DNA of 64,000 nt from Hahnella aquatica (GCA_965194505.1 OZ239144.1:1550001-1614000); one strand, 5' to 3'. Shown: positions 17,414-25,560, numbered from the stretch's first letter. Notes: generated from the letters alone by a model not told the origin. Program-made: numbers and translations.

Positions 17414-17428
17414 GCGAAAGCCGTGCCA
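17414..17428 (-). promoter_or_regulatory. Possible sigma-54 promoter of the transglycosylase gene
   Basis: Minus strand TGGCAC-GGCTT-TCGC: perfect -24 box and spacing, one mismatch in the -12 box. The predicted start (about 17402) would leave almost no leader before the ATG at 17400, which also lacks a Shine-Dalgarno sequence. Confidence 0.45.
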
Positions 17429-17435
17429 ACAAAAT

Positions 17436-17450
17436 TGGTCTGGGTTTTGC
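17436..17450 (+). promoter_or_regulatory. Possible sigma-54 promoter of flgA
   Basis: TGGTCT-GGGTT-TTGC followed by TT: perfect -12 box and GG-N10-GC spacing, four of six -24 bases. It lies back to back with the site at 17414-17428. The predicted start near 17462 would suit a flgA start at 17496 better than one at 17463. Confidence 0.45.
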
Positions 17451-17462
17451 TTGAAGGCTGGC

Positions 17463-18308
17463 ATGCAAATGAACGCTTACATACACCGTCGAGACATGCC
17501 CTGGGCCCATGAGCGCCCGCGCCTGCCACGGCTTGTCTCTTGGGGGCTCGGTTTGACCTTGGCAGCAACAAGTTTGCTGGCCACCGCCCAAGCGGCACCC
17601 AGCGCACCCAGCAGTGCTCAACCCAATTCCGCCGAGGCTGCGCTCATTGAGCAGGCCCAGCAGTGGCTCTCGGGCAGCAAGCCCGGTCAGACCGCGGACA
17701 CCTCCATTGCCTTTGCTCCGCTCGATGCGCGACTTCAAATACAGGGCTGCCAGGGCCCCATTCGGTTCGACCAACCCTTCCCCAGCCAGCCGGCCAGCCT
17801 TCGGGCCCGATGCCTCAAGCCCGACTGGACGGTCTTCCTTCAGCGAACCGACGCTGCCGCCTCGGCTTCAGCCCAGGCTGCAGCCCGCCCCGCCGCCAGC
17901 CGGCCCACGCCCGCAGGCCCGTCGATGCGCAAAGTGGTGGTGGCGCTGGCCAACCTGTCGGCCAACCAGCCCGTGGACCCAGCCCTTTTTGAGTTACAGG
18001 AGCGTCCACTCGCCGGGCCTGCGAGCACCTACTTCACCACCACCGACGGCCTGGAGTTCGCCCAAGTGGTTCGGGCCATTCCGGCCGGCCAGGCCATTCG
18101 AGCCAGCGACCTTCGGCCCGCCGTGCTCGTGCGTCGGGGGCAGCCGGTGGTGCTCGCGGTGCAACGGGTGCCGGGCCTGAGCATTCAGATCACCGTGGAG
18201 GCCCTCGAAGATGGCCGCTTCGGAGACCAAATTCGCTTTAAAAACAAAGAGTCCGGTCGAATTACCACGGGCCAGGTGGTGGGCCGTGGCCAGGCCAGGG
18301 CTTCTTAA
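17463..18308 (+). CDS. flgA: P-ring assembly chaperone FlgA
   Basis: FlgA is the periplasmic chaperone for FlgI. An Arg-rich n-region and a hydrophobic segment (LVSWGLGLTLAATSLLATAQA) give a signal peptide. The C-terminal SAF-type region has ATG-like features FAQVVRAIPAGQAIRASDLRPAVLVRRGQPV and FKNKESGRITTGQVVGRGQ (key part: NKESGRITTGQVVG). The ATG at 17463 has GAAGG 5 nt upstream (281 residues). ATG 17496 gives a more standard signal peptide and fits the sigma-54 start, so the start is open. Divergent from the transglycosylase gene. Confidence 0.88.
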   Translation: MQMNAYIHRRDMPWAHERPRLPRLVSWGLGLTLAATSLLATAQAAPSAPSSAQPNSAEAALIEQAQQWLSGSKPGQTADTSIAFAPLDARLQIQGCQGPIRFDQPFPSQPASLRARCLKPDWTVFLQRTDAAASASAQAAARPAASRPTPAGPSMRKVVVALANLSANQPVDPALFELQERPLAGPASTYFTTTDGLEFAQVVRAIPAGQAIRASDLRPAVLVRRGQPVVLAVQRVPGLSIQITVEALEDGRFGDQIRFKNKESGRITTGQVVGRGQARAS

Positions 18309-18364
18309 GTGTCCGGCCCCGCACCCAACCCTGACCTTTTTTCACGAATTTTCCAGTAAAGGCC

Positions 18365-18391
18365 TTCAGTTCCTCAAAATGGTGCCGATTC
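18365..18391 (+). promoter_or_regulatory. Sigma-28 promoter of flgM
   Basis: TTCAGTTC, 11 bases, GCCGATTC. Five of eight -35 bases match and the -10 is the same octamer as at fliC, fliD and fliS. It would place flgM under the sigma factor it inhibits, the usual feedback arrangement. Confidence 0.7.
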
Positions 18392-18430
18392 TCAAGACAA
18401 CAGGTAAAGTGACGTCTAAAGGACACAACC

Positions 18431-18745
18431 ATGGCTGATTCCATTTCCAGTTTGGGCCGCGCCGCGCGGGCAGACCTCGCGGCGGAGAACCGACTCAAGA
18501 AGATCGAAGACGACAAGCGCGACGCCGCCCAGTCGGCCTCGTCTCGCGCACCCGAACCCGCAGAAGACCGTGTGGAGCTGAGCGGCATCGACGCCCGCGC
18601 CATGGCCGCTCCGGATTTCGATGCCGACAAGGTCGAGCGCATCAAGCAGGCCATTCGCGATGGCAACTACCCCCTGGATGCCCGGCGCATTGCAGAGAGT
18701 TTTGTCTCGCTTGAACGAATGATCTCGGGTGCGGCCGAGCGATAG
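18431..18745 (+). CDS. flgM: Anti-sigma-28 factor FlgM
   Basis: FlgM binds and inhibits FliA until it is exported through the finished hook. The 104-residue protein has a disordered, charged N-terminal half and the C-terminal binding region with DRVELSGIDARAM and VERIKQAIRDGNYPLDARRIAESFV, matching the family pattern 'I..G.Y.vd...iA..l'. AAAGGA lies 7 nt before the ATG. Its stop lies within the start of flgN. Confidence 0.93.
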   Translation: MADSISSLGRAARADLAAENRLKKIEDDKRDAAQSASSRAPEPAEDRVELSGIDARAMAAPDFDADKVERIKQAIRDGNYPLDARRIAESFVSLERMISGAAER

Positions 18746-19109
18746 CCTTCCCCAAGCGGAGCGCCTGCTGGCGCTCCTAGACGCCGAGTTTGAGGCCCTT
18801 AAAATTCAGGATCTCACGGCATTTGAGTCTCATCAGTCTGAAAAAGCCGCCATCTTGCAAGAACTGGGCGCTTTGGCTCTACCCGAAGAGGGCCCCGAAG
18901 CGCAGGCCTGGGAGCCCTTCCGAGAGGTCATTCGGCAGTGCCGAGACCACCACCGCCGCAACCAGATTCTTGTGCAGCGCAAACTCGATGCCATTCGGGC
19001 CGCGCTGAAAACCCTGCAAGGGGCCGATGCGGCGAGTTCCGTGGAGGTCTACGACCGCATGGGCCGCATGAGTGTCAACCGCCGCAGCCGCGGACTGGCC
19101 GACGCTTAA
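18729..19109 (+). CDS. flgN: Export chaperone FlgN
   Basis: FlgN is the cytoplasmic chaperone for FlgK and FlgL. The 126-residue, mostly helical protein has LDAEFEALKIQDLTAFESHQSEKAAILQEL near residues 14-45 (key LKIQDLTAFES..EKAAIL) and ends ...RMSVNRRSRGLADA. The GTG at 18729 overlaps flgM by 17 bases. Position directly after flgM is the standard arrangement. Low sequence conservation of the family limits certainty slightly. Confidence 0.88.
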   Translation: MRPSDSLPQAERLLALLDAEFEALKIQDLTAFESHQSEKAAILQELGALALPEEGPEAQAWEPFREVIRQCRDHHRRNQILVQRKLDAIRAALKTLQGADAASSVEVYDRMGRMSVNRRSRGLADA

Positions 19110-19125
19110 TCACCTGCCGCAAGCA

Positions 19126-19401
19126 CTAAGCCTTCTCGTCGCCGGGCTCCATGCCCTTTAACCAGTAAGCCCACGACAAAATCACCGCCACCGCCGCATA
19201 GAGGTTGGGCGGAATCTCTTGGTCGATGTCAAGCCGTGCGAGCATGGCCAGCAGCTGCGGGTCTTGGGCCACATAAACCCCATGCTTGCGGGCCTCGGCC
19301 AGAATGCGCTCGGCAATTTCTTCGGAGCCCTTGGCCACCACCACCGGTGTCTTGTTCACACCGTATTCCAGGGCCACCGCCTCGCGCTTGCTCTTGAGCA
19401 T
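19126..19401 (-). CDS. FhlB-like protein (FlhB C-terminal domain paralogue)
   Basis: The 91-residue protein matches the cytoplasmic C-terminal part of FlhB downstream of the autocleavage site. AVALEYGVNKTPVVVAKG here corresponds to AVALSYDPAGDGAPMVVAMG in this window's FlhB, followed by similar helices with EARKHGVYVAQDPQLLAMLARLD and LYAAVAVILSWAY. It has no membrane segments and no NPxH cleavage motif. Such FhlB/YlqH proteins can partly replace the FlhB C-domain in substrate switching. It is the last gene of the flgP operon and adjoins a FliK-like gene. Confidence 0.85.
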   Translation of the reverse strand: MLKSKREAVALEYGVNKTPVVVAKGSEEIAERILAEARKHGVYVAQDPQLLAMLARLDIDQEIPPNLYAAVAVILSWAYWLKGMEPGDEKA

Positions 19402-19414
19402 CGTGAACGCTCCC

Positions 19415-20572
19415 CTAAGCCTTTAAATCCAGCACGGCGCCGGGTCGGGCCTCCACGGCCACGCCCTCCTCGGGCCGGCGGCCATGCAGCACCACCATGC
19501 TCTTGAGCACCAGGCCGGCACTGGTCATCTCGTCTTCGAGTTCGCCCATCGCGGCCCGGGCCCGTTTGGCCAGGTCCTCCCGTTCGGCCCACATGGTGAG
19601 CGAGATGGTGTCGGAGACCTCGATGACCGTCTTCATCCAGACCTCGCCCAGGCTCTCGCTCGAGGTGTAGAGGTTGACCACCGCCGGAGGGTTCGGGTCT
19701 TGCGGGGTGCGGCGTGGCCGAAAGAAGGAGACCAGCACCGGGTCGGCATCCCGGAAGGGAATGATGAAACTAAAGCCCAAGTCTCGCTGGGCGGAGACCC
19801 CCAAGGCATCGGCCTGGGCGCTCTCGAGCTCATGAAGCCCAGACTCCAACTGCTCACGCAGGCCGGAGACCATCTCGGTCTGCATCTGCATGAGCACCTG
19901 GCGCATGGCCAACTTCAGGTCCCCCGGGATGGCGCCGCCCTTGCCCAAGGCCGCCTCAGTAAAGAGGCCACTGGCCCGCAAGGCCTGGCGTACACCATCG
20001 GCCGAGAGTCGGCCCATGGCCGGACGTTGCGAGAGCCACTGCCCGAGCGCGTTGATGCCCACGGTGGAGGACCCCCCCTGCGCCCGCTGGGCCAGGCCGA
20101 CAAAGGCTGCCCCCGAGAGCAATGAGAGCAGCCCCGAGAAATCGGCTGGCCGCAGAAAGAGGCTGGCCACGGCGGGCGAGAGCCCGCCCGCCGGTGGTGG
20201 CGCGGCGATGGGCCCAGGCAGCCCCGCCGACCCAGCGGCCCCAGCCTGCCCGGCTGCGCCGGCCGCCCCACCGGCCACCGCACCGGGGCCCGCCTGCGGC
20301 ACGAGCACCATGCCCCGGCCCATCTCGGTGTAACGCAGCCACAGCACCTCGCCCGGCCGGAACTTCAGTTGGGCGGGCAGTTCGACCTCTCGGCCGTTGA
20401 GCTTGAGCAGCAAAGACTCTGCGCGGGCCTCGACCACCCCACGCACCACTTCATTGAATTTAAGCCCGAGTTCTCGGCCGACCGCATCGGCCACAGGAAT
20501 CAGGCGGCCTTCCAGGTAGATGGGCAAGGGCTTGCCACCCGCCACCCCAATGGCATCGGGGCCCGTCAGCAT
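19415..20572 (-). CDS. Second FliK-like hook-length control protein
   Basis: The 385-residue protein has an N-terminal beta region (about 1-95), a Gly/Ala/Pro linker (about 95-130) and a C-terminal domain resembling the FliK Flg_hook domain: DLGFSFIIPFRDADPVLVSFF, then LGEVWMKTVIEVSDTISLTMWAE and RAAMGELEDEMTSAGLVLKSMVV. A canonical fliK lies at 35968-37482. This paralogue sits 13 nt upstream of the fhlB-like gene, pairing a FliK with a FlhB C-domain. Function as a second switch regulator is inference. Confidence 0.75.
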   Translation of the reverse strand: MLTGPDAIGVAGGKPLPIYLEGRLIPVADAVGRELGLKFNEVVRGVVEARAESLLLKLNGREVELPAQLKFRPGEVLWLRYTEMGRGMVLVPQAGPGAVAGGAAGAAGQAGAAGSAGLPGPIAAPPPAGGLSPAVASLFLRPADFSGLLSLLSGAAFVGLAQRAQGGSSTVGINALGQWLSQRPAMGRLSADGVRQALRASGLFTEAALGKGGAIPGDLKLAMRQVLMQMQTEMVSGLREQLESGLHELESAQADALGVSAQRDLGFSFIIPFRDADPVLVSFFRPRRTPQDPNPPAVVNLYTSSESLGEVWMKTVIEVSDTISLTMWAEREDLAKRARAAMGELEDEMTSAGLVLKSMVVLHGRRPEEGVAVEARPGAVLDLKA

Positions 20573-20599
20573 GTGAGGGGCCCCGTCACGAAGGCTGAA

Positions 20600-21154
20600 T
20601 CAGCGGGGGAACCGCACCCACCCGCGATGACGCTCGAAATCTTCCGCTCCCGTGGGGGCGTTGTTGGGAAGGTTCGGCACTGCATGCATCTGGCCAACCT
20701 GGGCTGAGGCCGTGCCCATGGCGCCCGACGCGCCGCGGGCAGCCGCCGAGGCAGGCATCATCTGGCCCGTGAGCACCGCATGAAGCTCCGTGGGGCTGGG
20801 CAGCCGAAGCATCACCCCAGCAATCAGCCGATTCGGATTGCCTTTGTTGAAGGCCTGCGGGTTCATGGCGGCCACCGCCTGATGCACAGCCTTGGGGTTG
20901 TAGGGGTGTGGGCCGAGGTTGGCCGCCAAAATCTTGGCCAGGGTGTCGCCCGGTTTGGTGAGCACCATGTGCCCCTGCGGCATGGCAGATGCCTCGGGGG
21001 CCATGCCGGTGCCCGGCTGCTTGGAGGGGCCCATCAAGGTGCGCAGCGCCTGGGCGGTGTCGGGCATGGGCTGGGCCTGGGCAGCGCCTGCAGTGAGCAG
21101 GCCCACCACGGCAACCGATTGAACAACAAACACGGCAACGGACAGCGATCTCAT
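20600..21154 (-). CDS. Secreted LysM-like protein in the flgP-flgT operon
   Basis: From ATG 21154 the 184-residue product starts MRSLSVAVFVVQSVAVVGLL and has a signal peptide ending ...AAQAQ. Residues about 65-125 form a LysM/FimV-type peptidoglycan-binding region: VLTKPGDTLAKILAANLG, then QAFNKGNPNRLIAGVMLRLPS. The rest is low complexity (Ala/Met/Gly). It lies between flgT and the second fliK, so a role in placing basal-body rings in the wall is plausible but unproven. FlgO, the third Vibrio H-ring partner, is not similar. Confidence 0.7.
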   Translation of the reverse strand: MRSLSVAVFVVQSVAVVGLLTAGAAQAQPMPDTAQALRTLMGPSKQPGTGMAPEASAMPQGHMVLTKPGDTLAKILAANLGPHPYNPKAVHQAVAAMNPQAFNKGNPNRLIAGVMLRLPSPTELHAVLTGQMMPASAAARGASGAMGTASAQVGQMHAVPNLPNNAPTGAEDFERHRGWVRFPR

Positions 21155-21177
21155 AAACAACCCTTTCAATGTAGGCA

Positions 21178-22344
21178 TCAGAGTGGCGAGACCACAAGCT
21201 GCTCGAGTGATGCGGGGCGAGGCCCTGCGATCACCTTCACAACAGCTCGATCTTCCACCACCGACACAACCTCTGCAAGGGCCAGGCCTGCGGCCACGCC
21301 CGACTCTAAAATTCGTTTCGGCACTTGTCCAGACCGCGTGAGCAAGAGTTGCTCACCGGCGCGCAGACCGACCCTGGCGCCGCCATTGATCACCAACTCG
21401 CCGCTGGGCTGACGCTCGATCACGGGGTACTCGGGCTTGTCGCAGGCCATGTGCTGGCGGAAATCCCGCTGCAAGCCGCCCAAAGCCGTTTTTGCAATCT
21501 CGGGCTCGGCCAATTGCAACTCGGGAACATCCAAGTAACCCTTGGGCTTGCGGGTGAGTGCGAGCCGCACCTGGCGCGCAAAGACCGACTGGCCCGAGAC
21601 GCGATCCGACAAGACCACTGTGAGACCCAACAACCCCTGCTCGGCCGGGGACTGCGTGAGCCCAATGGCCATGAGCGAGTCCGAGACAAAGCCCCTTGGC
21701 TGCGGCGGCAAGGGGCCCAGGTCTTGCAACTGAACCGTCACCACATAGGGTGCCTCGTCTTGGATGCGACGCACGAGCGACTCTTCATAGCGGCTCATGG
21801 TCTGACCCGAGTAGGCCTGCGACCTGGCCACCGTGAGCGACCAGCCGGTCTCGGCGGCCAACAGGCTCACCAGCTCCTGGCCAAAGCTCTGGGAAAACTG
21901 GGCGATCTGGGCATTCGAGAGAAACGGCCCTGGCACCCCGGGCAGCACCCGAAAGAGCGCATGCCGCCGGTGATTGCCCATGTCCTCGGCACAGGCCTCG
22001 GCGCTGGGCGTGGGCAGGGCCTCGAGTTCACGGCCCATGTCCACCTGGGGGGCCAGGTAGTTGTTCACGCGAACCCCCCGAACCCCACGCACCTGCACAT
22101 CGGAGGTGAACCGGGCCGCCTCTTGAAGGCTGCCATTTTCATCAATCCAGGCCACGGACCGCACGCGGGTTCGGGCCTTGGTGGCGGCTTCAATGAGTTC
22201 TGCGCGAATGGCCTCGAGCCGTGCCTCGGCCGGCAGCGGGCCCGAAGGGCCCTTGGCAGACGCGCCCGACTCCGCCAGCGCGCCCACTGAGAGAAGCAAC
22301 CCTGCACCCACCAGAGCGACCCATCGAGAAGCCAACGCGATCAT
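21178..22344 (-). CDS. flgT: FlgT-like flagellar H-ring protein
   Basis: The 388-residue protein has a signal peptide (ALVGAGLLLSVGALA). Its layout is that of Vibrio FlgT: an N-terminal alpha/beta region (about 35-95), a middle region beginning after HRRHALFRVLPGV, a Cys near ACDKPEYPVIERQ, and a C-terminal SH3-like domain (VINGGARVGLRAGEQLLLTR). FlgT forms the H ring around LP rings in sodium-driven polar motors and helps assemble MotX/MotY. It follows flgP by 33 nt. Sequence identity is modest by eye; the domain order and neighbour support the call. Confidence 0.7.
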   Translation of the reverse strand: MIALASRWVALVGAGLLLSVGALAESGASAKGPSGPLPAEARLEAIRAELIEAATKARTRVRSVAWIDENGSLQEAARFTSDVQVRGVRGVRVNNYLAPQVDMGRELEALPTPSAEACAEDMGNHRRHALFRVLPGVPGPFLSNAQIAQFSQSFGQELVSLLAAETGWSLTVARSQAYSGQTMSRYEESLVRRIQDEAPYVVTVQLQDLGPLPPQPRGFVSDSLMAIGLTQSPAEQGLLGLTVVLSDRVSGQSVFARQVRLALTRKPKGYLDVPELQLAEPEIAKTALGGLQRDFRQHMACDKPEYPVIERQPSGELVINGGARVGLRAGEQLLLTRSGQVPKRILESGVAAGLALAEVVSVVEDRAVVKVIAGPRPASLEQLVVSPL

Positions 22345-22377
22345 GATCGTCCCCAGCAGGGCAGGGTCAGAACCGGA

Positions 22378-22947
22378 TCAGCGCGGACGCTGGGCGGCGA
22401 GCTGCTCGAGATAGAGCAGGCGCAGGTCGTTGACCACGGCACCGTCCAGGGTGAGCGTGGTCTCGTAGGTGTCGTCACCCACGGGCGTGATGCTCTCCAG
22501 GCGGGCGCCGTAGATCACACCCTCGACCCGGGCCCGGAAGCTGTCGCTCTGGATGACCATGTCGGCCACCGTGGTGCGGGCATCCAACTGCTGGCCATAG
22601 ACCTGCTCGGTGAGGCCCCGGTAGGCATCGAGCTTGGAGGCCCGAATGGCCATGAGCCGTTGCTGTGCGGGCAGACGGTGGTTTTGCACGCTCACCACGG
22701 CATAGCCGGTGGAGGTGAGTGCATCGCGCTTGTCGGCCATGGGCGAGGCCATGTTCACGTTGGACTTGGCCGCGGCAGCCCGGGCGCCGGTGGAGCCGGG
22801 ATATTTCTCTGCCAGGGTGGGGGCCGGGGCTGCAGCGGGTGCAGGCGGCTCGACCACGGTGGCCTTTTTCTCGACCGGCATGGCCACGCAGGCCGACAAG
22901 GCCATGGCGGCCGATGAAATGAGGATTTGAATCAGATGACGCTTCAT
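22378..22947 (-). CDS. flgP: FlgP-like outer-membrane lipoprotein (LPP20 family)
   Basis: The ATG at 22947 gives MKRHLIQILISSAAMALSAC, a lipoprotein signal peptide with Cys at residue 20. After a Pro/Ala linker the LPP20/FlgP domain follows: GYAVVSVQNHRLPAQQRLMA, IRASKLDAYRGLTEQVYGQQ, VIYGARLESITPVGDDTYET. These match Vibrio FlgP closely as I recall it. FlgP is needed for the outer-membrane disc and H ring in Vibrio and Campylobacter. The family is much better known from gamma- and epsilonproteobacteria than from betaproteobacteria. 189 residues; first gene of the operon. Confidence 0.85.
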   Translation of the reverse strand: MKRHLIQILISSAAMALSACVAMPVEKKATVVEPPAPAAAPAPTLAEKYPGSTGARAAAAKSNVNMASPMADKRDALTSTGYAVVSVQNHRLPAQQRLMAIRASKLDAYRGLTEQVYGQQLDARTTVADMVIQSDSFRARVEGVIYGARLESITPVGDDTYETTLTLDGAVVNDLRLLYLEQLAAQRPR

Positions 22948-24232
22948 GGTGTTGGCTTCCCTAGTATCATGCCTATGGCTTAGTTTCGACCCCAATCTCG
23001 AGGGCTTTAGCCACCACAGACTTTTGAACGCACTCAATAGCATCATCGGCAGCAGCCCGCCGACTTTAAGCCTCAAGCGACTGATCGAATCGGTGGCGCA
23101 CTCAGACGCCACCGTGTTGATTATTGGGGAAAGTGGCACCGGAAAGGAACTGGTGGCCAAGTCCCTGCACGACTGTTCGCCGCGCGCCGAAAAGAACCTG
23201 GTGCCCGTCAACTGCGGGGCCATTCCCCGGGAACTCATTGAGAGCGAGCTCTTTGGCCACAAGCGCGGCTCGTTCACAGGGGCGGTGGCCGACCGGGTCG
23301 GCCGCTTCGAGCTCGCCCACGGCGGCACCCTCTTCTTGGACGAAATCGGCGACCTGGCCCTGGACATGCAGGTCAAGCTGCTGCGGGCCATCCAGGAACG
23401 GGTGGTCGAGCCCGTGGGTGGTGGCAAGCCCATCAAGGTCGATGTTCGTGTGGTGGCGGCCACCCACAGAGACCTCGAGCACGAGGTGGAGGCCGGCCGA
23501 TTCCGGGAAGACCTGTATTACCGGCTCAATGTGCTGCCGCTCACCACGCCCCCCCTGCGGGAGCGCCGAGAAGACATACCCGCCCTGATGCGCCACTTCT
23601 CCAAGCTGCACGCCAGCAGAGGCCTGCCCCCCATTGAGCCCACCCCCGCCCTCATCGAGGCCCTCATGGGCTACCAATGGCCGGGCAACATTCGCGAACT
23701 CTCCAACCTGATGGCCCGCTTCAGCGCCTTGTTCGCAGGCCGCAAGGTCTGCCTGGGAGACATTCCCCGCGAGATGCTGCCCAAGGGCCTGCGCAACGCA
23801 CACGGCGTACAAGACATTTCACTGCCTCGGTCGGCGCCAGCAGCAACTGCCGCACCTGCAGCCGCCCGCTCTGCCGCAGTGGCCGCAGCCGACGAACACG
23901 ACGCCCTGCTGGGCATCACTGCTTCAGCCGAGACCGTGGTGGCGAGCACTGCGCGCCCACTCGTGGCCCCCGGCGATTACAACCCGGTGGAGGACCTCAT
24001 CTCATTGGCACAGGGAACACCGCTGGTGGTGCTCGATGGCGTGCCCTTGAAGAAGCGGCTCACCGACATCGAGCGCGCGCTCATTGAGCAGGCCTTGGAG
24101 CAGGCCGATGGAAATGTGTCGAAGACCGCCCGGCTGCTGAGTGTTCAGCGCACCACGCTCATTGAGAAGATCAACAAGTACGACCTGAAATGCAGGCCTG
24201 AGGCGGACGCCACAGGCACCGACGCGTCCTAG
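22946..24232 (+). CDS. Sigma-54-dependent activator without receiver domain (FlrA/FleQ-like role)
   Basis: An AAA+ sigma-54 activator of 428 residues. Walker A GESGTGKE at 61-68, the sigma-54 contact loop as GSFTGA at 108-113 (S for the usual A), Walker B GGTLFLDE at 126-133, and arginine-finger region RFREDLYYRLNV. A Fis-type helix-turn-helix ends the protein (IEQALEQADGNVSKTARLLS). Only about 30 residues precede the AAA+ domain, so there is no receiver or FleQ-type N-domain. The start is uncertain: ATG 22946 overlaps the flgP start codon and has no ribosome site; TTG 23024 is an alternative. Its place among flagellar genes with sigma-54 promoters makes it the likely master or class II regulator. 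Confidence 0.85.
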   Translation: MVLASLVSCLWLSFDPNLEGFSHHRLLNALNSIIGSSPPTLSLKRLIESVAHSDATVLIIGESGTGKELVAKSLHDCSPRAEKNLVPVNCGAIPRELIESELFGHKRGSFTGAVADRVGRFELAHGGTLFLDEIGDLALDMQVKLLRAIQERVVEPVGGGKPIKVDVRVVAATHRDLEHEVEAGRFREDLYYRLNVLPLTTPPLRERREDIPALMRHFSKLHASRGLPPIEPTPALIEALMGYQWPGNIRELSNLMARFSALFAGRKVCLGDIPREMLPKGLRNAHGVQDISLPRSAPAATAAPAAARSAAVAAADEHDALLGITASAETVVASTARPLVAPGDYNPVEDLISLAQGTPLVVLDGVPLKKRLTDIERALIEQALEQADGNVSKTARLLSVQRTTLIEKINKYDLKCRPEADATGTDAS

Positions 24233-24295
24233 GGCAAGACCGGCAGGGTTCGGACGCAGTTGAGGCCACGCCGGTGCCACATGCCCCAGGCGAAA

Positions 24296-25555
24296 TCAGC
24301 CGTCGACGATCACTTCAATGCGACGATTACGCGATCGGCCCTGGGGCGTCGTGTTGTTGTCCACCGGCCGGGTGTCGGCATGGCCACTCACACTGATGCG
24401 GTTGGGCGCAACACCGGCCCGGGCCGAGAGGAAGTCGGCCACGGCCGATGAGCGGGCCGCGGAGAGATCCCAGTTCGACTTGAACTTGGGGTTCTCAATG
24501 ACCGGCACGTTGTCTGTGTGGCCCTCGACCTTCACACTGCCCTTGCCGTCGGAGATGGTCTTGCCCACCTTCTGCAACAGGGGCAAGAAGCCGGGCTGTA
24601 GGTCGGCCTGACCCGATACGAACGAGCCCTGCTCCGCCAGGCGAATCACAATCTTGGCGCCATCGCGCATGACCTCGGCCTGACCGGCTGCAATCTCTTT
24701 GGCGAGGTCGTTCTTGATGCGCTCGAACTGGGCGTCTTTCTCGGCATCGTCCATGCCCGAGCCGGCCTTGCCAGAGGCGTTCGCCCCAGCCGGTGAGGCT
24801 TGTTTGTCTGAAGGCGCCTGACGCACCTCCACCTGCGCGGTGACCTGGGCCTGCGCCTCGGCCACCTTGGCAAAAATCTCGAGTTGTTCTTGTGGCACCA
24901 CACCGGCCGTTTTCTCGCCCTTTTCACCAGCGCCGCCACCGGCACCCGGGTTCTTGGCCACAGGCGGGTTCATCTGCACCACCACCTTCTGGCCCTCGGC
25001 CTTTACCTCGACCAGGCCTTTGGCCACCTCTTGAGAAAGGGCCTTTTCGACAGCCTTGGCCGCCTTTTCCGTGGCCTCATCCGATGTCTTGGTCTCGGTC
25101 TTGAGTTCCACCTCGCGCTGGGTTTCGTCGGTGGTCTGCTGGCGCACGGAGGCCACCGGCGTGGGCTCGGCCACGGCCGGCGAGAACTGCTGGGCAATGA
25201 GGCTCGTGGCCTTGGGCGGTTCGACCGTGGGAATGAGCCGCTGCACACCAAAGGAGTTCTTCAAGGAGCCCGAGATCTGCTTGAACTTGGGCACATTCAT
25301 TTCAGCAAACGAGAGAATGAGCACGAAGAAGGCCATGAGCAGCGTGGCCATGTCTGCGAAGGTGGCCATCCAGGCGGGCGCGCCGACGGGGGGGCAGTCG
25401 GGGCACTCCTCGCACTTCTTCTCTTCCGGCGCCTCCGCAGCCGGCGGTGGCGCCTCCTCCTCGGCCGGAGCCGGCGGGGGCGGTGGCGCCGCGGCAGCAG
25501 CCGCCTCTTCTGGCGGCTGGCCCTCTTCCGGCTTCTTGTTCTCGTCGTCTGCCAT
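24296..25555 (-). CDS. pomB: Stator protein PomB/MotB
   Basis: PomB anchors the stator to peptidoglycan and shares the ion channel with PomA. Residues 1-46 are an Ala/Pro/Glu-rich leader. CEECPDCPP (48-56) precedes the single membrane helix WMATFADMATLLMAFFVL, with D68 as the ion-binding acid. The sequence after it (SFAEMNVPKFKQISGSL) matches sodium-type PomB rather than proton-type MotB. A long charged linker (about 110-330) leads to an OmpA-like domain with VEGHTDNVPV, NWDLSAARSSAVADFL and NRRIEVIV. Length 419 exceeds Vibrio PomB (about 315) because of leader and linker. Confidence 0.9.
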   Translation of the reverse strand: MADDENKKPEEGQPPEEAAAAAAPPPPPAPAEEEAPPPAAEAPEEKKCEECPDCPPVGAPAWMATFADMATLLMAFFVLILSFAEMNVPKFKQISGSLKNSFGVQRLIPTVEPPKATSLIAQQFSPAVAEPTPVASVRQQTTDETQREVELKTETKTSDEATEKAAKAVEKALSQEVAKGLVEVKAEGQKVVVQMNPPVAKNPGAGGGAGEKGEKTAGVVPQEQLEIFAKVAEAQAQVTAQVEVRQAPSDKQASPAGANASGKAGSGMDDAEKDAQFERIKNDLAKEIAAGQAEVMRDGAKIVIRLAEQGSFVSGQADLQPGFLPLLQKVGKTISDGKGSVKVEGHTDNVPVIENPKFKSNWDLSAARSSAVADFLSARAGVAPNRISVSGHADTRPVDNNTTPQGRSRNRRIEVIVDG

Positions 25556-25560
25556 GGAGG

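Noticed and set aside
22945..22975. A sigma-70 promoter for the sigma-54 activator (TATCAT at about 22965)
   Set aside because: No acceptable -35 at 16-18 bases and no TGN extension, so it was not listed.
22948..23463. An upstream extension of flgP reaching into the sigma-54 activator gene
   Set aside because: Antisense to the Walker A and GSFTGA coding region; the lipoprotein signal peptide starts at 22947.
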